DNA from: Camarhynchus parvulus
Taxonomy: Eukaryota; Chordata; Aves; Passeriformes; Thraupidae
DNA: 64,000 bases
Direction of reading: 5' to 3'
NCBI RefSeq assembly: GCF_901933205.1
Contig: NC_044574.1
Span: 43,433,609 to 43,497,608, forward strand
Shown here one piece after another: positions 15,064 through 28,100 of the stretch. A program made the position numbers and the translations under genes. The stretch's first letter is position 1. Each line of letters begins with the position of its first letter. A model generated the notes under the pieces. It was not told where the DNA came from and ran no database searches. It was given only the letters and a program-made list of their open reading frames with translations.

Positions 15064-15141
15064 TACACACACACACACAAAAACAAAAACAAAAACAAAA
15101 CCAAACCCACAAAAAACCACCACAAAAAAAAAAAAAAAAAA
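15064..15141. repeat. (CA)n, (AAAAC)n and poly-A tract
   Basis: A short CA run passes into AAAAC units, then ACC-rich sequence, then about 18 A. This could be a decayed poly-A tail that has become a microsatellite, but I recognise no retroposon body upstream (14461-15060). Confidence 0.9.
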
Positions 15142-16533
15142 GAGGGAAAGCACTGCTTCTAACTAAACTCCCTTAACTCCATTTTTTCAGTCTTTTGTTG
15201 TAAGTTGCCATTCCAAGGGTCTGGCCATTTTTGTTCCCTATATTCACAGATAATGTGTAGAATGCTGAAGTGTTTCTATTGGCTGAATTGTGAAGGTGTG
15301 GTCAAAGGGAGAAACATCAACAGGATTTACATTTTTTTTTTTTAGTTTGCAATACTTCATCTATTGTTGAAGGCAGCATTATGGAGAAACTGATTTTTGT
15401 ACCTTTTTGTATTTGAATTACTTGTTTCTCTTCACTTGTTCAGACAGTGTAGCTTCAGACAAAACTGTGAACTAACCTAGAGAGGATCACAAATGATGGG
15501 CTATTTTAATGTGCAGAAGTCTGACCTCTGTTTTGTAGAACGCAGAATTACTTCTCTATGCTTGTTCAGTCGGTTTGGTGTATTGCAGCAGGCAGCCTCT
15601 GGCTTGCTGGCAGAACCTGGTTTGCAAGAATGGTAACTCCTGGCAGGTTCTCAGTCCTCAGTGGAGGGCAGGGATTTAAAATCGTGTATGGCTACAGCTC
15701 CTCCCAGTGGCAGCTCCTTCCCTACTTCTGCTCGCTGGTGCTGCAGTCCTGAGAAACAGCATTTTTACAGAGGTGAGAAGGGGTCTTTTTGTGACTGACT
15801 GGTAGGGTCCATAATAAGGATAATAAGGGCTGAGTATTTATAGCAGCCTGCTGGACAGAAAAACTGCCAGAAGCATAGGTGTGATCCCCTGTGCAGCATT
15901 GCTTATGCTGCCTCAATAGAGATTTTAGAAACTGTGTCTCCACAAAGGATGGAACTGCTGCTGTTGTTTTATACATGAAATCACCTTCATTTTTCCTGCA
16001 GAAAACATGAGATTCATATTCTATGCACATAGTTAAACTCTCATCATCTGGCATCATGATTGCTGCAGTGTCCTTTTAACAGGCCTTTACAAATGCAGTT
16101 TTGCTCTTGCTGTATCAGTCTCAGACTATTGCTGCATACTGAATTATATTGTTGTACAACAAGCCATTTCAAAAGTGTTTGGGCAATGCTTCTAGGAGGC
16201 AGTGGAGGAGATAGCATGACTGTTGGCACAAACTGGGTTTGGCTCTCTGCCTGTCCATATTGAAATATTTTCTGCGCTGTTTTTGTATATATAAAACCTC
16301 TGTGTGTTCACGCAGTGTGAATATATAACACTTTATTGTTGAAAACTGGACAGGATTTGTGAAAATCAGTTACTCACTAGACTCCTTTCCATTTCTAATT
16401 GCACATGCATTTACATTTATTGAATTCTGTTTTGGTTCTGCCTACAGTATTCCCTTTCTCTTACATCATTACCAATGTAAGCTTTTATATACATCAATAG
16501 ACTAGCACTGCAAAGTGCAGTCTTTCCACCATG

Positions 16534-16669
16534 TCCTTGGAGGTTTTCAAGCCTTGACTGGCCAAAACCCTGTGCAACTTGATCTGAATTCAGTATTGAG
16601 CTATCATTTAAATAGAAGGTTGGATTAGACACCGCTTGAGAATCCCTTAAGTCTAAACTAGTCTAATCT
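16534..16669 (+). mobile_element. Old CR1 LINE 3' fragment, sense orientation
   Basis: The run TCCTTGGAGGTTTTCAAGCC, then GACTGG and GTGCAACTTGATCTGA, then AGAAGGTTGGATTAGAC, follows the order of the CR1 3' terminal region. It is heavily diverged, and the terminal octamer repeat is not recognisable. It is the only plus-strand CR1 I see here. Confidence 0.75.
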
Positions 16670-17435
16670 TTTTTCTTTTTCTGAGGAGATTGAATACCTG
16701 GCTCTCTAGTCAGTAGTAGGGGCTAGAGCTTCAGTGCTGAAGGACTAATGCAATGGAGAGTCAAAGAGCAGCAAATCAGCTGCTATTGACACCTATCAGT
16801 GTAGCTAAGCACCAAACAAATATACCAGAAATACCCTGTGTTTCCCTGTCTCTCTACTTTAGGTGGAGTGCTGGGGTGTGCTTCAGTTTGCTTGCACAGC
16901 TGCAGAAGGAAAAGCCTTCTGGCTCTGGGTGTGTTCCTAGTGGCCTCATCTGTGTCTTCCATTGCATCCAAACAGTACTGATTATACTTTTTGTGAATTC
17001 TTATGGCTTTTCCCTCTTTGGCAATCAACTGTAAATCATTAAAACATTAAATATAGTTAATTTGGTAAGATTTTAAAATGGTCTGTCAGTCTTCTGTTGT
17101 AAAAGCAAGTGGTGACCTTTTTATAAGAAAGTTGAGATTGAAATTTTTGTTAATTAGATGGTATTGACTATTGTCATTGGAAAGGCTCAATTTTGATTAT
17201 TAGGAGATGGAACAGAAGAGCCCTGGGGAGACAGAGTAGACTGTCTAAATAAAATGACTAAGGATCTCTGCAACCCTTTTCTTATTACAGGCAAAAATCA
17301 AATGTCTTTCTGTATGGTGGCATATATATATATTAATGTATAGCTCTACAATATGGTACAGCTGACACACCACCACCATCACCCCTCCCCCCCAGTCCTC
17401 CTTTCAGTTTCATGGAGTCATAAGGCGATTGTTTT

Positions 17436-17725
17436 TCATGGTGCCATAAGACGATTTAGATTAGAAGGGACTTTGGAGGTCAGCTACTCCAGACCCCCTC
17501 TCAAAGTGGGAGCAGCTTAGATAAAGTTGCTCAGTGTTGCTATCCAGGATAAGTTTTTAATATCTCCAAGGCCAGGTATTCCACAGCTTCTCTAGAAAAC
17601 CTGCTTCAATATTTGGCTGTGATGTAAGACTTTTTTACAGAACACATAGTCAGAATTTCTGTTCTTGGAACTTGCATTTGTAGCCTTCGTCCTATCACTA
17701 TCTGTCTCCAAGAAGAGTCTGCCAG
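17436..17725 (-). mobile_element. Old CR1 LINE 3' fragment
   Basis: On the plus strand this is the reverse complement of a CR1 3' end: AGATTAGAAGGGACTTTGGA, a CCAGACCCCCTCTCAAAG block, TTGCTCAGTGTTGC, AATATCTCCAAGGCCAGGTA, then TTCGTCCTATCACT and CCAAGAAGAGTCTG. The landmark order is right, but substitutions and small indels are frequent, so it is an old copy with no coding capacity. Confidence 0.8.
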
Positions 17726-18865
17726 AGAGGCTCTCTGCAGGGTAGATTGTCAGTTATGCAGAGTAAAAATATCTTTGTTACTTTTCTATGACAGTAAAAG
17801 CCCCATAACACATGAAGGTACCTGAAAATATTTCTAGTCTATTCATTTTAAGACATGAAAATTAATATGTTGGACCTAGAAGCTTATAAATTTGAGCACT
17901 GGTACAGTATAAGCAGCTCTGTCTGGTATACATTAGTGCAGGAAGATGCCTGTCTTCACAGGAGTCGTAGCTGTCAGAAGGAAACTTACTTGGCATTTTT
18001 GATATCTGGAGAGAAGTTTGTCTTCAGGGGAGCCAAGGGTGGAGTAGGGTACAATTATGGGTAAATACTCTTTTTTCTCTCCACTGTTAAAACTAGTCTT
18101 TCGTATTTTAGGATCTATGCGAGCTCTTATTTGATCTGTGCTACCTAATATGAAGCAGGTTGAATTCCAAAACTTGGAATTTTGGTTCCACAGGAGATCT
18201 AAGCTGTGGAAGGGAGCACAGACACCTCCCATCCTCTCCTTCAACTGCCAGCCAGCAGTGACTAGACTGGCAAAGCTCTTAGCTGCCTTCCTGGAAGACA
18301 CTGGAGCCATTAGCCCTTGGAAGTTAATGAATGAGCTTTTTAAAGGGAGCTGCTCTTGATGGGTTTGGACAAGGGTCACACTCACTTTGGGAATACCATC
18401 CCCTTCTTGCAGCCTCCATGCTTTCATCTGTCCATCAAGGCTGACCCTTATTTGGACCTTTTGTGTGCTTATGTTATTTGGTTTGTGAATTGTGTTCATT
18501 GTTAACTTTGTCAGCAATAATGCTTTGCAGTAAAAAGAAGGTAACTTAAAACAATGCTTTAATTATTTCCAAAAGAGTTTTCATAAAAATCAATTTTTGG
18601 TGATTTGACATGTTTAATTAAAAATGTGCAAAGGTGAAGTTGCCCAGCAAGTTGCCAGTTGTCTCTGGTTTAACTTGACAAGTAGCTTTCTTCTACAAAC
18701 TTAATAACTTAATACCCTAATTTTTTCTTCACTCAGTATTCTCAGAGAAAAAAGAATCTTTTTTGGTTTTGTTTTTGTTTTGTTTTAAAATATAATCTTC
18801 CGGGACAATCAGTTTTTTTGTTGATGATTAAGTAGTTGTAGTAAGTGCTGATTAATCAGTGTTGT

Positions 18866-18867
<2 letters not shown>

Positions 18868-18901
<34 letters not shown>
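18868..18901. repeat. Poly-T run, 34 bases
   Basis: An uninterrupted run of 34 T. It could be the remains of a minus-strand retroposon tail, but the sequence to its right (18902 onward) shows no recognisable element, so I treat it as a homopolymer microsatellite. Confidence 0.92.
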
Positions 18902-18903
<2 letters not shown>

Positions 18904-20267
18904 ATCCTCTTCGGAATTCCATTAAAAGTATTTTAATCTTTTTATGTCATGTTTTCTATTGTTCAAATCTTGAGCTAGATGCATTTTGAATAATTAAATG
19001 AAACTGTACTTTCACTAAACTATTATGCATAGAAAGATCTGAGTGTTTTTTAGCAAATTAACTAAATACCATTTGTAAATTGAATTTAGAATTCTGTTCT
19101 TTAGCACTTCAAACAACACAAATTAGTAACTTCATGTACTTTTTTCCTTTTTTCTTTGGGAATGCACAAGTACATTTCCATGGGGGTTCTTCATGGATAT
19201 TACTCCACTTTGTTCCAGAGCTGAACATCATGCAAAATATTCTTCAGCTGTCAAAGTCTTTTTGCAAGAGAACACTGCAGCTAGTGATTTAAAATGATAG
19301 CCAGCCCTTTGTTTTTAATGCTTGTGAAGAAAGTGCTGCTGCTTGTAGTCTTTTTCCTTAAATGGCCTTTGGGAGGATGACTTGCCTCCAGTGAGATAAA
19401 GCTGAAGAGCATCTGTGTTGCCCTGACACAAAACAGCCTGGCTGTTTTAATGGTGGCCACTGCTGTCTGCTTGCAGAGATGGCAAAAGAAGAACTTTCCA
19501 GGATACCTCAAGGACTAAGCTTGTCTTAGACTGCCTGCTGGAATGGTCTTAATTGAGTGAGAGAGCTGATGATACAACAGAACCTCTGTCTGTGTTGTGG
19601 ACCGAGCTGCTTATGAAGCAGTTCCTCAACTGCTGCAACTTACAGCCAGGCATTTTCAAGGTAAACAAGCACCAATTTAGTTTGGGTCAGAAAGCCACTT
19701 TTATAATTCAGTTTCAGTTGCACAAAATAGATGAATATTTAATAACATACTTGCAGTTGTCTCTTTAACTGAAGTTGTGAAGTATATGCTGATTTGCCTG
19801 CCACTGGAGGATGATGAAATATTCAGCTGAATATAAACTTCAATAGAAAATGATTCTTATTGGGAAAAATTTAAGGGAACCACTTCCTTAAATTTGTGCG
19901 AACTTTTGAACCTTAGGAAATGCTAAAATAAAAATGAAAACTTCCAGTTAAAAACTGTGAGGAAGATGGTTTGGCATAGTTACGGGCATCATTTATACCT
20001 AGAGGTGATTATACAATGTTTTCTGCTCCTCAGTGCCCCAATATTTTGCCTAATGGGTTCAGTATATGACTGATTTACATTGCACACAAATTGCAAACTT
20101 TGCATTAAAAATTTGAGTAGAAAAACTAGTGGAATATAAACTCAGTGGGAAGCTGAAAAAATATACCTTTCAGATTCCATGGAAAGTGCCTAAAAAACCT
20201 TCAGCTTATCTGACATGCTCCAAAGATTCTGCTACTTAGCTAGGGAGGCTAATATTCTGTGTCTTTC

Positions 20268-22111
20268 ATTGTGGAATCCTGGAATGATTTGTGTTGGAAG
20301 GGGCCTTAATATTATCTAGTTCTGACTCCCTCTGCTATGGGCAGGAAGCCTTCCACTAGACCAAGTTGCTCAAAGCCTCATCCAGCCTCACCTTCACCAC
20401 TTCCAGGGATGGGGTATCTGCAGGTTCTCTGAGAAGCCTGTGCCAGTGCCTCACAACACTTTCAGTAAAGAGTTTTTCCTAATATCTAATCTTAATGTAT
20501 TCTTTTTCAGTTTAGAACCAGTCTTCCTTGTCCTATCTCTACATGCCCTCATAAAAACATCCCTGTCCAGCTTTCTTGTAGGCCCCCTTTAGGTGCTGGA
20601 AGGATGCAATAAGGCCTCCTTAGAGCCCTCCTTTTTTCCAGTCTGAACAACCTCAGCTCTCTCAGCCTGTCCTGATAGGAGAGGTGCTTCAGCTCTCTGA
20701 ACATCTTTCTGGATCTCTGCTGACCCTGTTCTAATAGGTCCACAATTCTGCAGAATCTCCTCCCTTGCCCTGCAGCCCATGCTGCTTCTGATGTACCCTT
20801 AGAATACAGTTGGTTTTCTGGGCTGCCAAGTGCACATTGATGAATCATGTTGAGCTTCTCCTCAACCAACACCCCCAAGTCTTTATTCTCAGGGCTGCTC
20901 TCAATCCATTCTCTGCCCAGCCCATATTGGTGCTTGGACCAGGTTCAGGACCTTGTGCTTGGCATTGTTGAACTTCACGAGGTTCAGATGGCCCCACCTC
21001 TCAAGCCTACCCAGATGCCTCTGGAGTGGCAAAGTGTTGATCACACCACACAGGTTGGGGTTGTCAGTGAACTTGGTGAGGGAGCATTCAGTACCACTGT
21101 CCAGATCACCAACAAAGCTGTCAAACAGCACTGGTCCCAATTCCAGCTCCTGAAGTACCCCACTTATCACTGGTCTACACTTGGATGTTGAGCTGTTGAC
21201 CATAACTCTTTGAATGCAACCATCCAGACAATTCCTTACCCACTGAGCAGTCCACCTGTCAAATCAATGTTTCTCCAGTTTCGAGACAAGGATGATGTCT
21301 TTGCACCTGTCCCTGCCCTCCCTTTAATCCTGACTCACATCTTGATCAACTCCTCACCCATCCACAGGCAGACCTCCATGCATTCCAGCTGACCACTAAC
21401 ATAGAAGGCAACATCCCTCCTTGTCTACTCCACCTGTCCTTCCTTAAGAGCCTGCATCCTTCCATTCCAGCACTCCAGTCATAGGAGCTATCCCACCACA
21501 TCTGCATGGTGCCAGTAAGATCACAGCAAACTCTTGTTTATTCCCCACACTGCCTGTGTTTGCATAGAGGCATTTCAGTTGGGCCCACCATAAAGCCCAC
21601 TTAAAGGCTGAAGTGGCTGGAATTGCCTTGTGGTGCCCTTCAGATGCTCTCTGACTGACTTGTGATCCTGCTGTAGGCTCTGGGCTTCTTTTGCTGGCAC
21701 TGACATCAAACTGGTATCAGTGGGATAAATTGAAGTTCCTTGCCCCCAGCACTGTTGGTTTTAAGCCCTCTTCCCTGGCTTGGAGAGGCTATGACTGAAG
21801 ACACATTTCCCTTTCTCTGACAGATGGACCACATCAGCCCCTGGTAGAACCAGGTTTCTCAAAGTAAGTCCCATGGTCCAGATAACTGAGCCCCTGGTGG
21901 TGGCACCAGTCCAGGAATTATTTTGTGATTTTCCAGATTCAACTAGCCCTTTCAAATCCATTTGACTGGGAGGATTGATTATAAAAATGTACCTGTGCTC
22001 CAGAGTTCCTTACTGTCACTCTCAGGGCTCTATAATCCTTCATGCTCCTCACATGCTCCTGGTTGTGTCACTGGGGTCCATGTGAAACAACATCAGCAGA
22101 TAATAGTATTT
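20268..22111 (-). mobile_element. Long CR1 LINE copy with an internal deletion (ORF1 esterase, endonuclease and RT remnants)
   Basis: Reading on the minus strand from 22111, the first part resembles the CR1 ORF1 esterase (SGNH-hydrolase) domain. It shows a YYYLLMLFHMDPSDT-like segment (about 22110-22070) and later GADVVHLSEKGKCVFSHSL (about 21850-21790), with the DxxH end of the fold. Next, about 21610-21330, is the start of the ORF2 endonuclease with WWDSSYDWSAGMEGCRLL, in broken frame. At about 21300 the sequence jumps to the reverse transcriptase: VISGVLQELELGPVLF, DLDSGTECSLTKF and LERWGHLNLVKFNNAKHKVL (21203-20901), then GVLVEEKLNMIHQCAL and LKHLSYQDRLRELRLF (20878-20549), then the 3' UTR. 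The rest of the endonuclease and the front of the RT are missing. Several stops and frameshifts show it is dead. Most avian CR1 copies are only a few hundred bases, so this one is unusually informative. Confidence 0.9.
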
Positions 22112-25100
22112 GTGTGTTTTGACAAAGTCATTCCTAGCTAATGAAATACAGAAGTTTAATGTTTTTGTAAAACTGAGACACTGAAAATACATCAATTGGA
22201 CGGCTCCAAAACACATCACTTAAAAACGACAAGAAAATATGGCAGAGAACGTTTCTTGGTGTCTTGTTGATTTCTGTTTTAGTCACTGAGAAATGCAACA
22301 TTTGAACCCAGATTGTATCTAATTTTTCTCATGTCAGTTTGAAAGCTTAATGCCGAAGAGTTTTGGGATTACTTGATATTTTTCTGTTGTGGAATGAATG
22401 AGACACAGGGTGCTAGCCATCCTGAGGAGTGGATGCAGCAGATCATAACAGCATTGCAGCTGTGATGGGATAGAAGAGTGAGAATAAAACCAGGCTTGTT
22501 TTGCAGAGAGGGGCAGGAGAGGAAAGAAGAGTAATATCCCTTATTAGACCAGCTAAAAAAGGGAGGGAGTGGAATTTTCTAGTGTATGAATTCTTAGGTG
22601 TAAAAGGAAAATGCTAAATTGGTTACACTGAATAATTAACTAAAGCATTTAGTTTACTTGAAGTTGATTTAGTTAGGTTATGGCAGACAAAAATACCAGC
22701 ATGAGCAAACTGTGACTTCACCTTGACTGTCCTTAAGCACTCTATTTACTGTGCTACAACAACTGAAATGAGGTTTGCTTTGAATGGAGACTACACGAAT
22801 GACAATTGACTTTTTTTATGTCCTGAAATGTCTTGGTGTCATTCTCATCTTCTCACCCACTGCCAACTAACTAAAAGGAAAAAATTGAATCCCCAGACAA
22901 TGAAGAATAAACCAAGCAAACCAAACAAAATCTACTGCTATCTGTAGGTTTTATGTTCTTCAGTATCATGTTTAAGAAACTGAACTAGGAATGGGTTGCC
23001 TGGGATGCATTGTACAAAATATATCCTGGCATTGTGTCTTGATCTTGCTTTAGGGAGAAAGTAGTTCCTGAAGTTTGAAAACCAATTAGTCACATATTCT
23101 AAAGATGACTTTTAAATCAGATATTCTGGACCTAAGATTTTCAGAACTGTAGAGGAATTGAATACTTTGGCTTAATTATAAGAATACAAACTGTTAAAAG
23201 TCATGTAATCAGATGTGAATTTTGTAAGATTCTTGCTTTCAGTTAATACTTTGAATTTATTAAACCTTTCATGACTTTGTATGGCTTGCTTTGTCTGCTC
23301 TAGCTGTTTACTGCTAAGTGGTTGCAGGAATGCCTGTATGTGAAACTGGGCTCCCAATATGTGTGCAGGGGACCTCACTACTTACTTGGTCTTTCACATC
23401 TTGATATTAATTAAATCTTATTAACATAGAAGAAAATAAGGAGCCTTAAAACCAAAGAACTGGTAGTAATTTAGAAGTAAAATCTGATTTTGGTAATATG
23501 GGATGAAGTCCATTTAGGATGTTACATTGATGGTTGATCATTCTGTATCACTATGGTGCTTATTGTCAGTTCTCTTCTTGCCCTGGTGGTGGGTCCAGTT
23601 GCTGCTCTAATGCAATGGCAACTGTGGACAATTAAATGCCTGGAGTGCTTTAAGTAGTACATCAGATCACATCCAGCTCAAGCTTCCTCTGAGCAGGGTT
23701 TGGACTGTTTATTGCTGTGGCTTCACAGTTTTTGAGTTTTCTTCTCCTTGACAAGCTGTCTGCAGCATGTCAAACCCCTTAACAACTATTTCTGCTATAC
23801 TTTGGTCATAGGAAAAGGAAGAAAAGCTACTGCTAGTGTTAGCTGTCTTTTTGTTGTCCTGTCTTCATGAAGAATTGTATCCTTCCTTTCCTATCTGCTT
23901 TTTAATAATATAGTAAGTAAATAACTTAGTCTTTAACTTCCTTAATTTACCCAAGTGCCCTAAACATAGTAAGCATTAGTCCAGTTATATTGACAAGGAA
24001 GTGAGGAACAGAGCAACAAGTAATTTCATCAATGTGGTATTTGACATCCATGGATTTGGATTTGGATTTCCCCAATGTCCTCCCCTGGCTGTATTCTACC
24101 CTCCATGTCACCACCCCTTCTGTATTGTGTGGTAAAGTCATGTGCAGCATAGCACTCTGATCTAGACTGGCCATCTTATGAAATGTGGCCTTTTTCCTTT
24201 CACTGTGTTTTTTATCTAAATCCAAAATTTCTTATTTTTCTCTGTCTAACTAAATGAATATTCTACTTCTGTATTCCCCTCTGTATAGAACAAGGAAGAA
24301 TTTGAAACAAGGAATCAATGACTCTGTAACCTGGCATAAGCAACAAAGCTTCTAAGATTGAAACTAGTGTTAGGCTACAATTTTTAAGCACTTTAAAGTA
24401 GGCAGCAATTCTGAAGTAAATTCTGCTGATCAGCTTCTGACTTTTGACTTCTGGAAGTTTTGGAGCATCTGTGCAGTGATCTAGATTTCAGAACTGTTGC
24501 AGGATAAAATTAATTATCTCAATAGCATCTAAAGTGCTTGTGCAATCTACACAGATTCTTGTGCCAGCACAAGGCCAAGGGTGACATGGGGATGGAAACA
24601 CTTGAGAGAGAGGGGAATGAAGTATGTTTTTGAAGCTAGTGTAAGTGGTTCTGCTGTCACTGCCTGTCAGCCTGCAGCAGCCTCAGGAGAACTTCCCTGC
24701 CATGAGCACTGACACTGGGCTGCTCTAGTTCAGTAAAATTCAGGGCGTGACTGTAGTGGAAGTTAATGTCCCTGTGCTGGTGTATGTTTAGCTCCTGTCA
24801 TTAGAGATGGAGATTTCTTCAGTTTTGTGTTCTGGCACACACTTAAGGCTTGTACTGAAGCATCTGTACTGCTGTTGTAGCTTGTGTTGTCTAGGCTAAG
24901 CTCATGCATGATAATACCTTGATTTTTCTGTGTAGAAAATAGATGGCATCGCATATGGAGGTAGGGAGAAGCTAATTGTCCTTTTTCTTGGATCCTGCAA
25001 ATAAATTGATATATACATTTGATAGTTTAGGAAAGATTAACTATTTCCTCAGACCTTTTTGAATCACTGCTTTTGGCATAGATGAAAGCAGTAGAAGGTA

Positions 25101-28100
25101 TATTAAGAGATTCAGTATGTAAGTCATAAATACAGAATGTCCTCGTAGGTTGTTCCTTGCTACTCAACCTCAGTTTAAGAATGGGTATACTATGTATTTT
25201 TGTGAAAAAATTCTGCACTGCATCTAAATATATGCATATTTGTTTGCTAGGAGGAGGCTGATGAAAGAGTGTAGTTTCTCTTTATCTTGATTAGATTGTA
25301 TTTTTATCTATTTCATTTTTAGAGATGAAGTTCATTTAGTTGATTTTGTTAAAATGTGGAGTATTCTTCAGGAAATACAGTTTGCAAAATGCCCACTTTC
25401 TCTGGCTGATGGCTTTGCATTACCTTAACTTTCTTTTTAGCTGGAAGACACAGTTCCCTTTCTAGGACTACCAGATTCCAGATTGATGGTCTCATATGAA
25501 AAAAGTGAACTTGCAAAGTGCTTTTTTCCTCTTGCATCAACATCTGTTAATGTTTTCTGCTGTTACCTGTGGCCTGCTCCTCTTATTGAGAAAACTGACA
25601 AGGGCATAGAATAAAATTGTGTTGTGATTAATTTGAATCTAAAGTAAAAGTAGTTTTTTAAACTTTCATAACCTACTGGTGTTAAGCTAGCATTTTCTCA
25701 TGTGCTTCATTCATACAGATTGTATTAACTGTAGCTATGGGTAAAGCTGTGCAGAAAGATCTGGACCATGACTTCCCAAAGGGTTAATGAAAATGCACTT
25801 GGCAGTGAATAATGACTTCAGACAGAGTATTGCAAAAGGCAATATTTATAGTAAATATTTTGCTTCGTGTAAGCCTGCAGGTGGGGCTACAGTTGAGAAA
25901 TGGGGAAAAATATCTGTTATTTGATAATAGTTATGTTGATGTTGTTAGCTTTTATTTGAAGTTGCCAGTCTACTCTGAGTTTTTTATGTCTCAATAAAGG
26001 CCAATCCACTGGTTCCATGCAGCCTGAAGAGGACAGAGGATTAGAATAGCTCCATTGTTGTGTTTCTTGATTTAATGTGAGATATAGTGGAAATGCTGAT
26101 CTTTGTAACCCTCCTGTCCTTCTCTCTTGAACTTTGAAATTGACTTGTAAGGTTTCCTATTTGAAGTATTCCTACTGGTTAATCAAAAGTGAAGGTCTGC
26201 TATCTTTCACACCATATCTTTGACATGGATAATTTCCATCTCTCTTGCTTTTGGTATGTTATTTTTTGCTTGTTTTGGAATTTTCAAATAATGTTGCTGA
26301 AAACCTGAGTTTCATAAAGCCAACCTCTATCTTCAGCTCTATGGAGACCTAGATTATGAATGAGAGTAAGTTGCATTTTTAGAAAAATCTGTTCATTCTG
26401 AATATTGCTTGAAATTACAGTGAGCAAAAAGAATTGCAGGTCTTGCTTTATTGTGTGATTTGACATGATAATTTCTGCATCAAGTGGTTGACTGTTTTGC
26501 CACAGATCGCTTCTTGTGTTTTGTTTGTTCTTCCTAGAAATACACCTTGCTGGATGATGTGGTGTTTTTTCCAGTAACAGGGGAGGAGTGTGGTCACACC
26601 TTCCTTGTCACTTAGCATGACCTACCTGGGAAGAGGCAGTGGAGGCAGTCTGCTGATATTCTGTAAACATCAGGCTTTTGTGACACATAAGATTATGTCC
26701 CTGTTACTTCTCATCCCTCCCCATTTGCCCCAGGGAAACAAGGGCACCAGGGCTCAGATGCAAAGTCTGGACAATGTTACTTCTGGCAATGCTACATGAA
26801 GGGTTTGAAAACCACCATTTATTTAAGATTCATGTTTCAGCCTCACCAGGCCAGCAGCTTTCTCTTCCAAGGGTGTAGCAGGAATTGCCTGGTTGTTATT
26901 CTGTGCTGTTTGAGGAAAATTTACCATCCTGCCGCATGTGACAGTGTGTCTGCATTGAGAAGCTGGTTGTCCTCATCCTTGTTTCCATCAGTAGCAATGG
27001 AAGTGGGTGCCTCTGAAATTTGCAGTCAGATGGCAAGCAACTTGCTTCCTCTTGATATTTACTGCAGGCTAAGGTGTTGTAGCAGCATCCCTCTTTCTGT
27101 AAGATGTCAGTTTTCTTTTATTGTGCGATTTTGTTTCACTGCTGTTGCTTGAAAAGGGGCAACTTTCATAAGTAAGTCACCTTAAAAAAGAAGTACCAAG
27201 CATAAATTGATAGTGTTTCCTTCTTAAATAAGCAACTAGCCTGAAACAAGAGCTCTGAAGGAAAGAAACGTTCAGTGCTTGCCCTGAGGGTTACCTCTGA
27301 GGAAAACAGTTAATATTTCGACATCTGGAAGTCAGATAAATGCTTATCCCAAACTCTTTCCCAAAACTCTAAAGGAGGAAAATCACCATCAGTTAAAAAC
27401 AGGCACATGGGGATACGTTCAGTGACTTTTAATATTTATGATCTAATATTTTCAGTACACTGAATATGTGCAGGTAGTATATGGTAGTGTGAATTTATTC
27501 TTTACTTGAAGCATTGCTGAGTGTTTGTATTCAATTAGTTTATAATCGCCAGCTTTTTCTGGTGCTGTGTAGAAAACTGTCTTTTACGTGTGGATTTTAT
27601 GGAAGCAGCAAGAAGAGAAGGGAAAGTAGAGACTACTCAGTGAAGCTGTAAGTCCATTCCTGGAGGAGAGGAACAGCCCTGTGCAGATGTCCCTGTATTT
27701 AGCTGTAAGAGCTCCATACATAATTGGGTGTGAGGGGTTGCTGCTGCCTGTGTTCATGACTCAAGTGTAGGCTTTCTATCTAATGCCAGGAACCACGTGT
27801 CTGTCAACAGCACCACTCGAGCTAAGTGATTTTAGCTCCCAAGCCAAATGATGAATTCTGTTGTTCTTAAGCCCACTAGAAAAGGCATTCAGAAATCTGC
27901 CACTGGATCATCTCCTGCTCTCCCAGGAGACATCCTCACAAGCCCTGCACTGATTGCCCTCATTAGGCTGTACTCACTGTGTGAGCTAAACCTTTTATTG
28001 TCTCACATAGCTGGAGGATGTTAGAAAGGACTTTCTCCGCTTTTAGCAGGTGCTGGGAATTGTTAAAGGGGTGTGATTTTTTTGCTTAGGTAGTCAGACC

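Larger units (their letters stand above)
14461..20267. other. Non-coding DNA between CR1 copies
   Basis: Apart from the repeats listed separately, nothing here is recognisable. The longest open frame in the whole interval (17933-18517, minus, 194 codons) has no motif, no plausible splice structure and no similarity I know of. I treat it as chance. Confidence 0.55.

Noticed and set aside
17933..18517. 194-codon minus-strand open frame, among the longest in the window
   Set aside because: No recognisable domain, compositional signal or splice context. Opposite-strand frames overlap it. One frame of this length is expected by chance in 64 kb.
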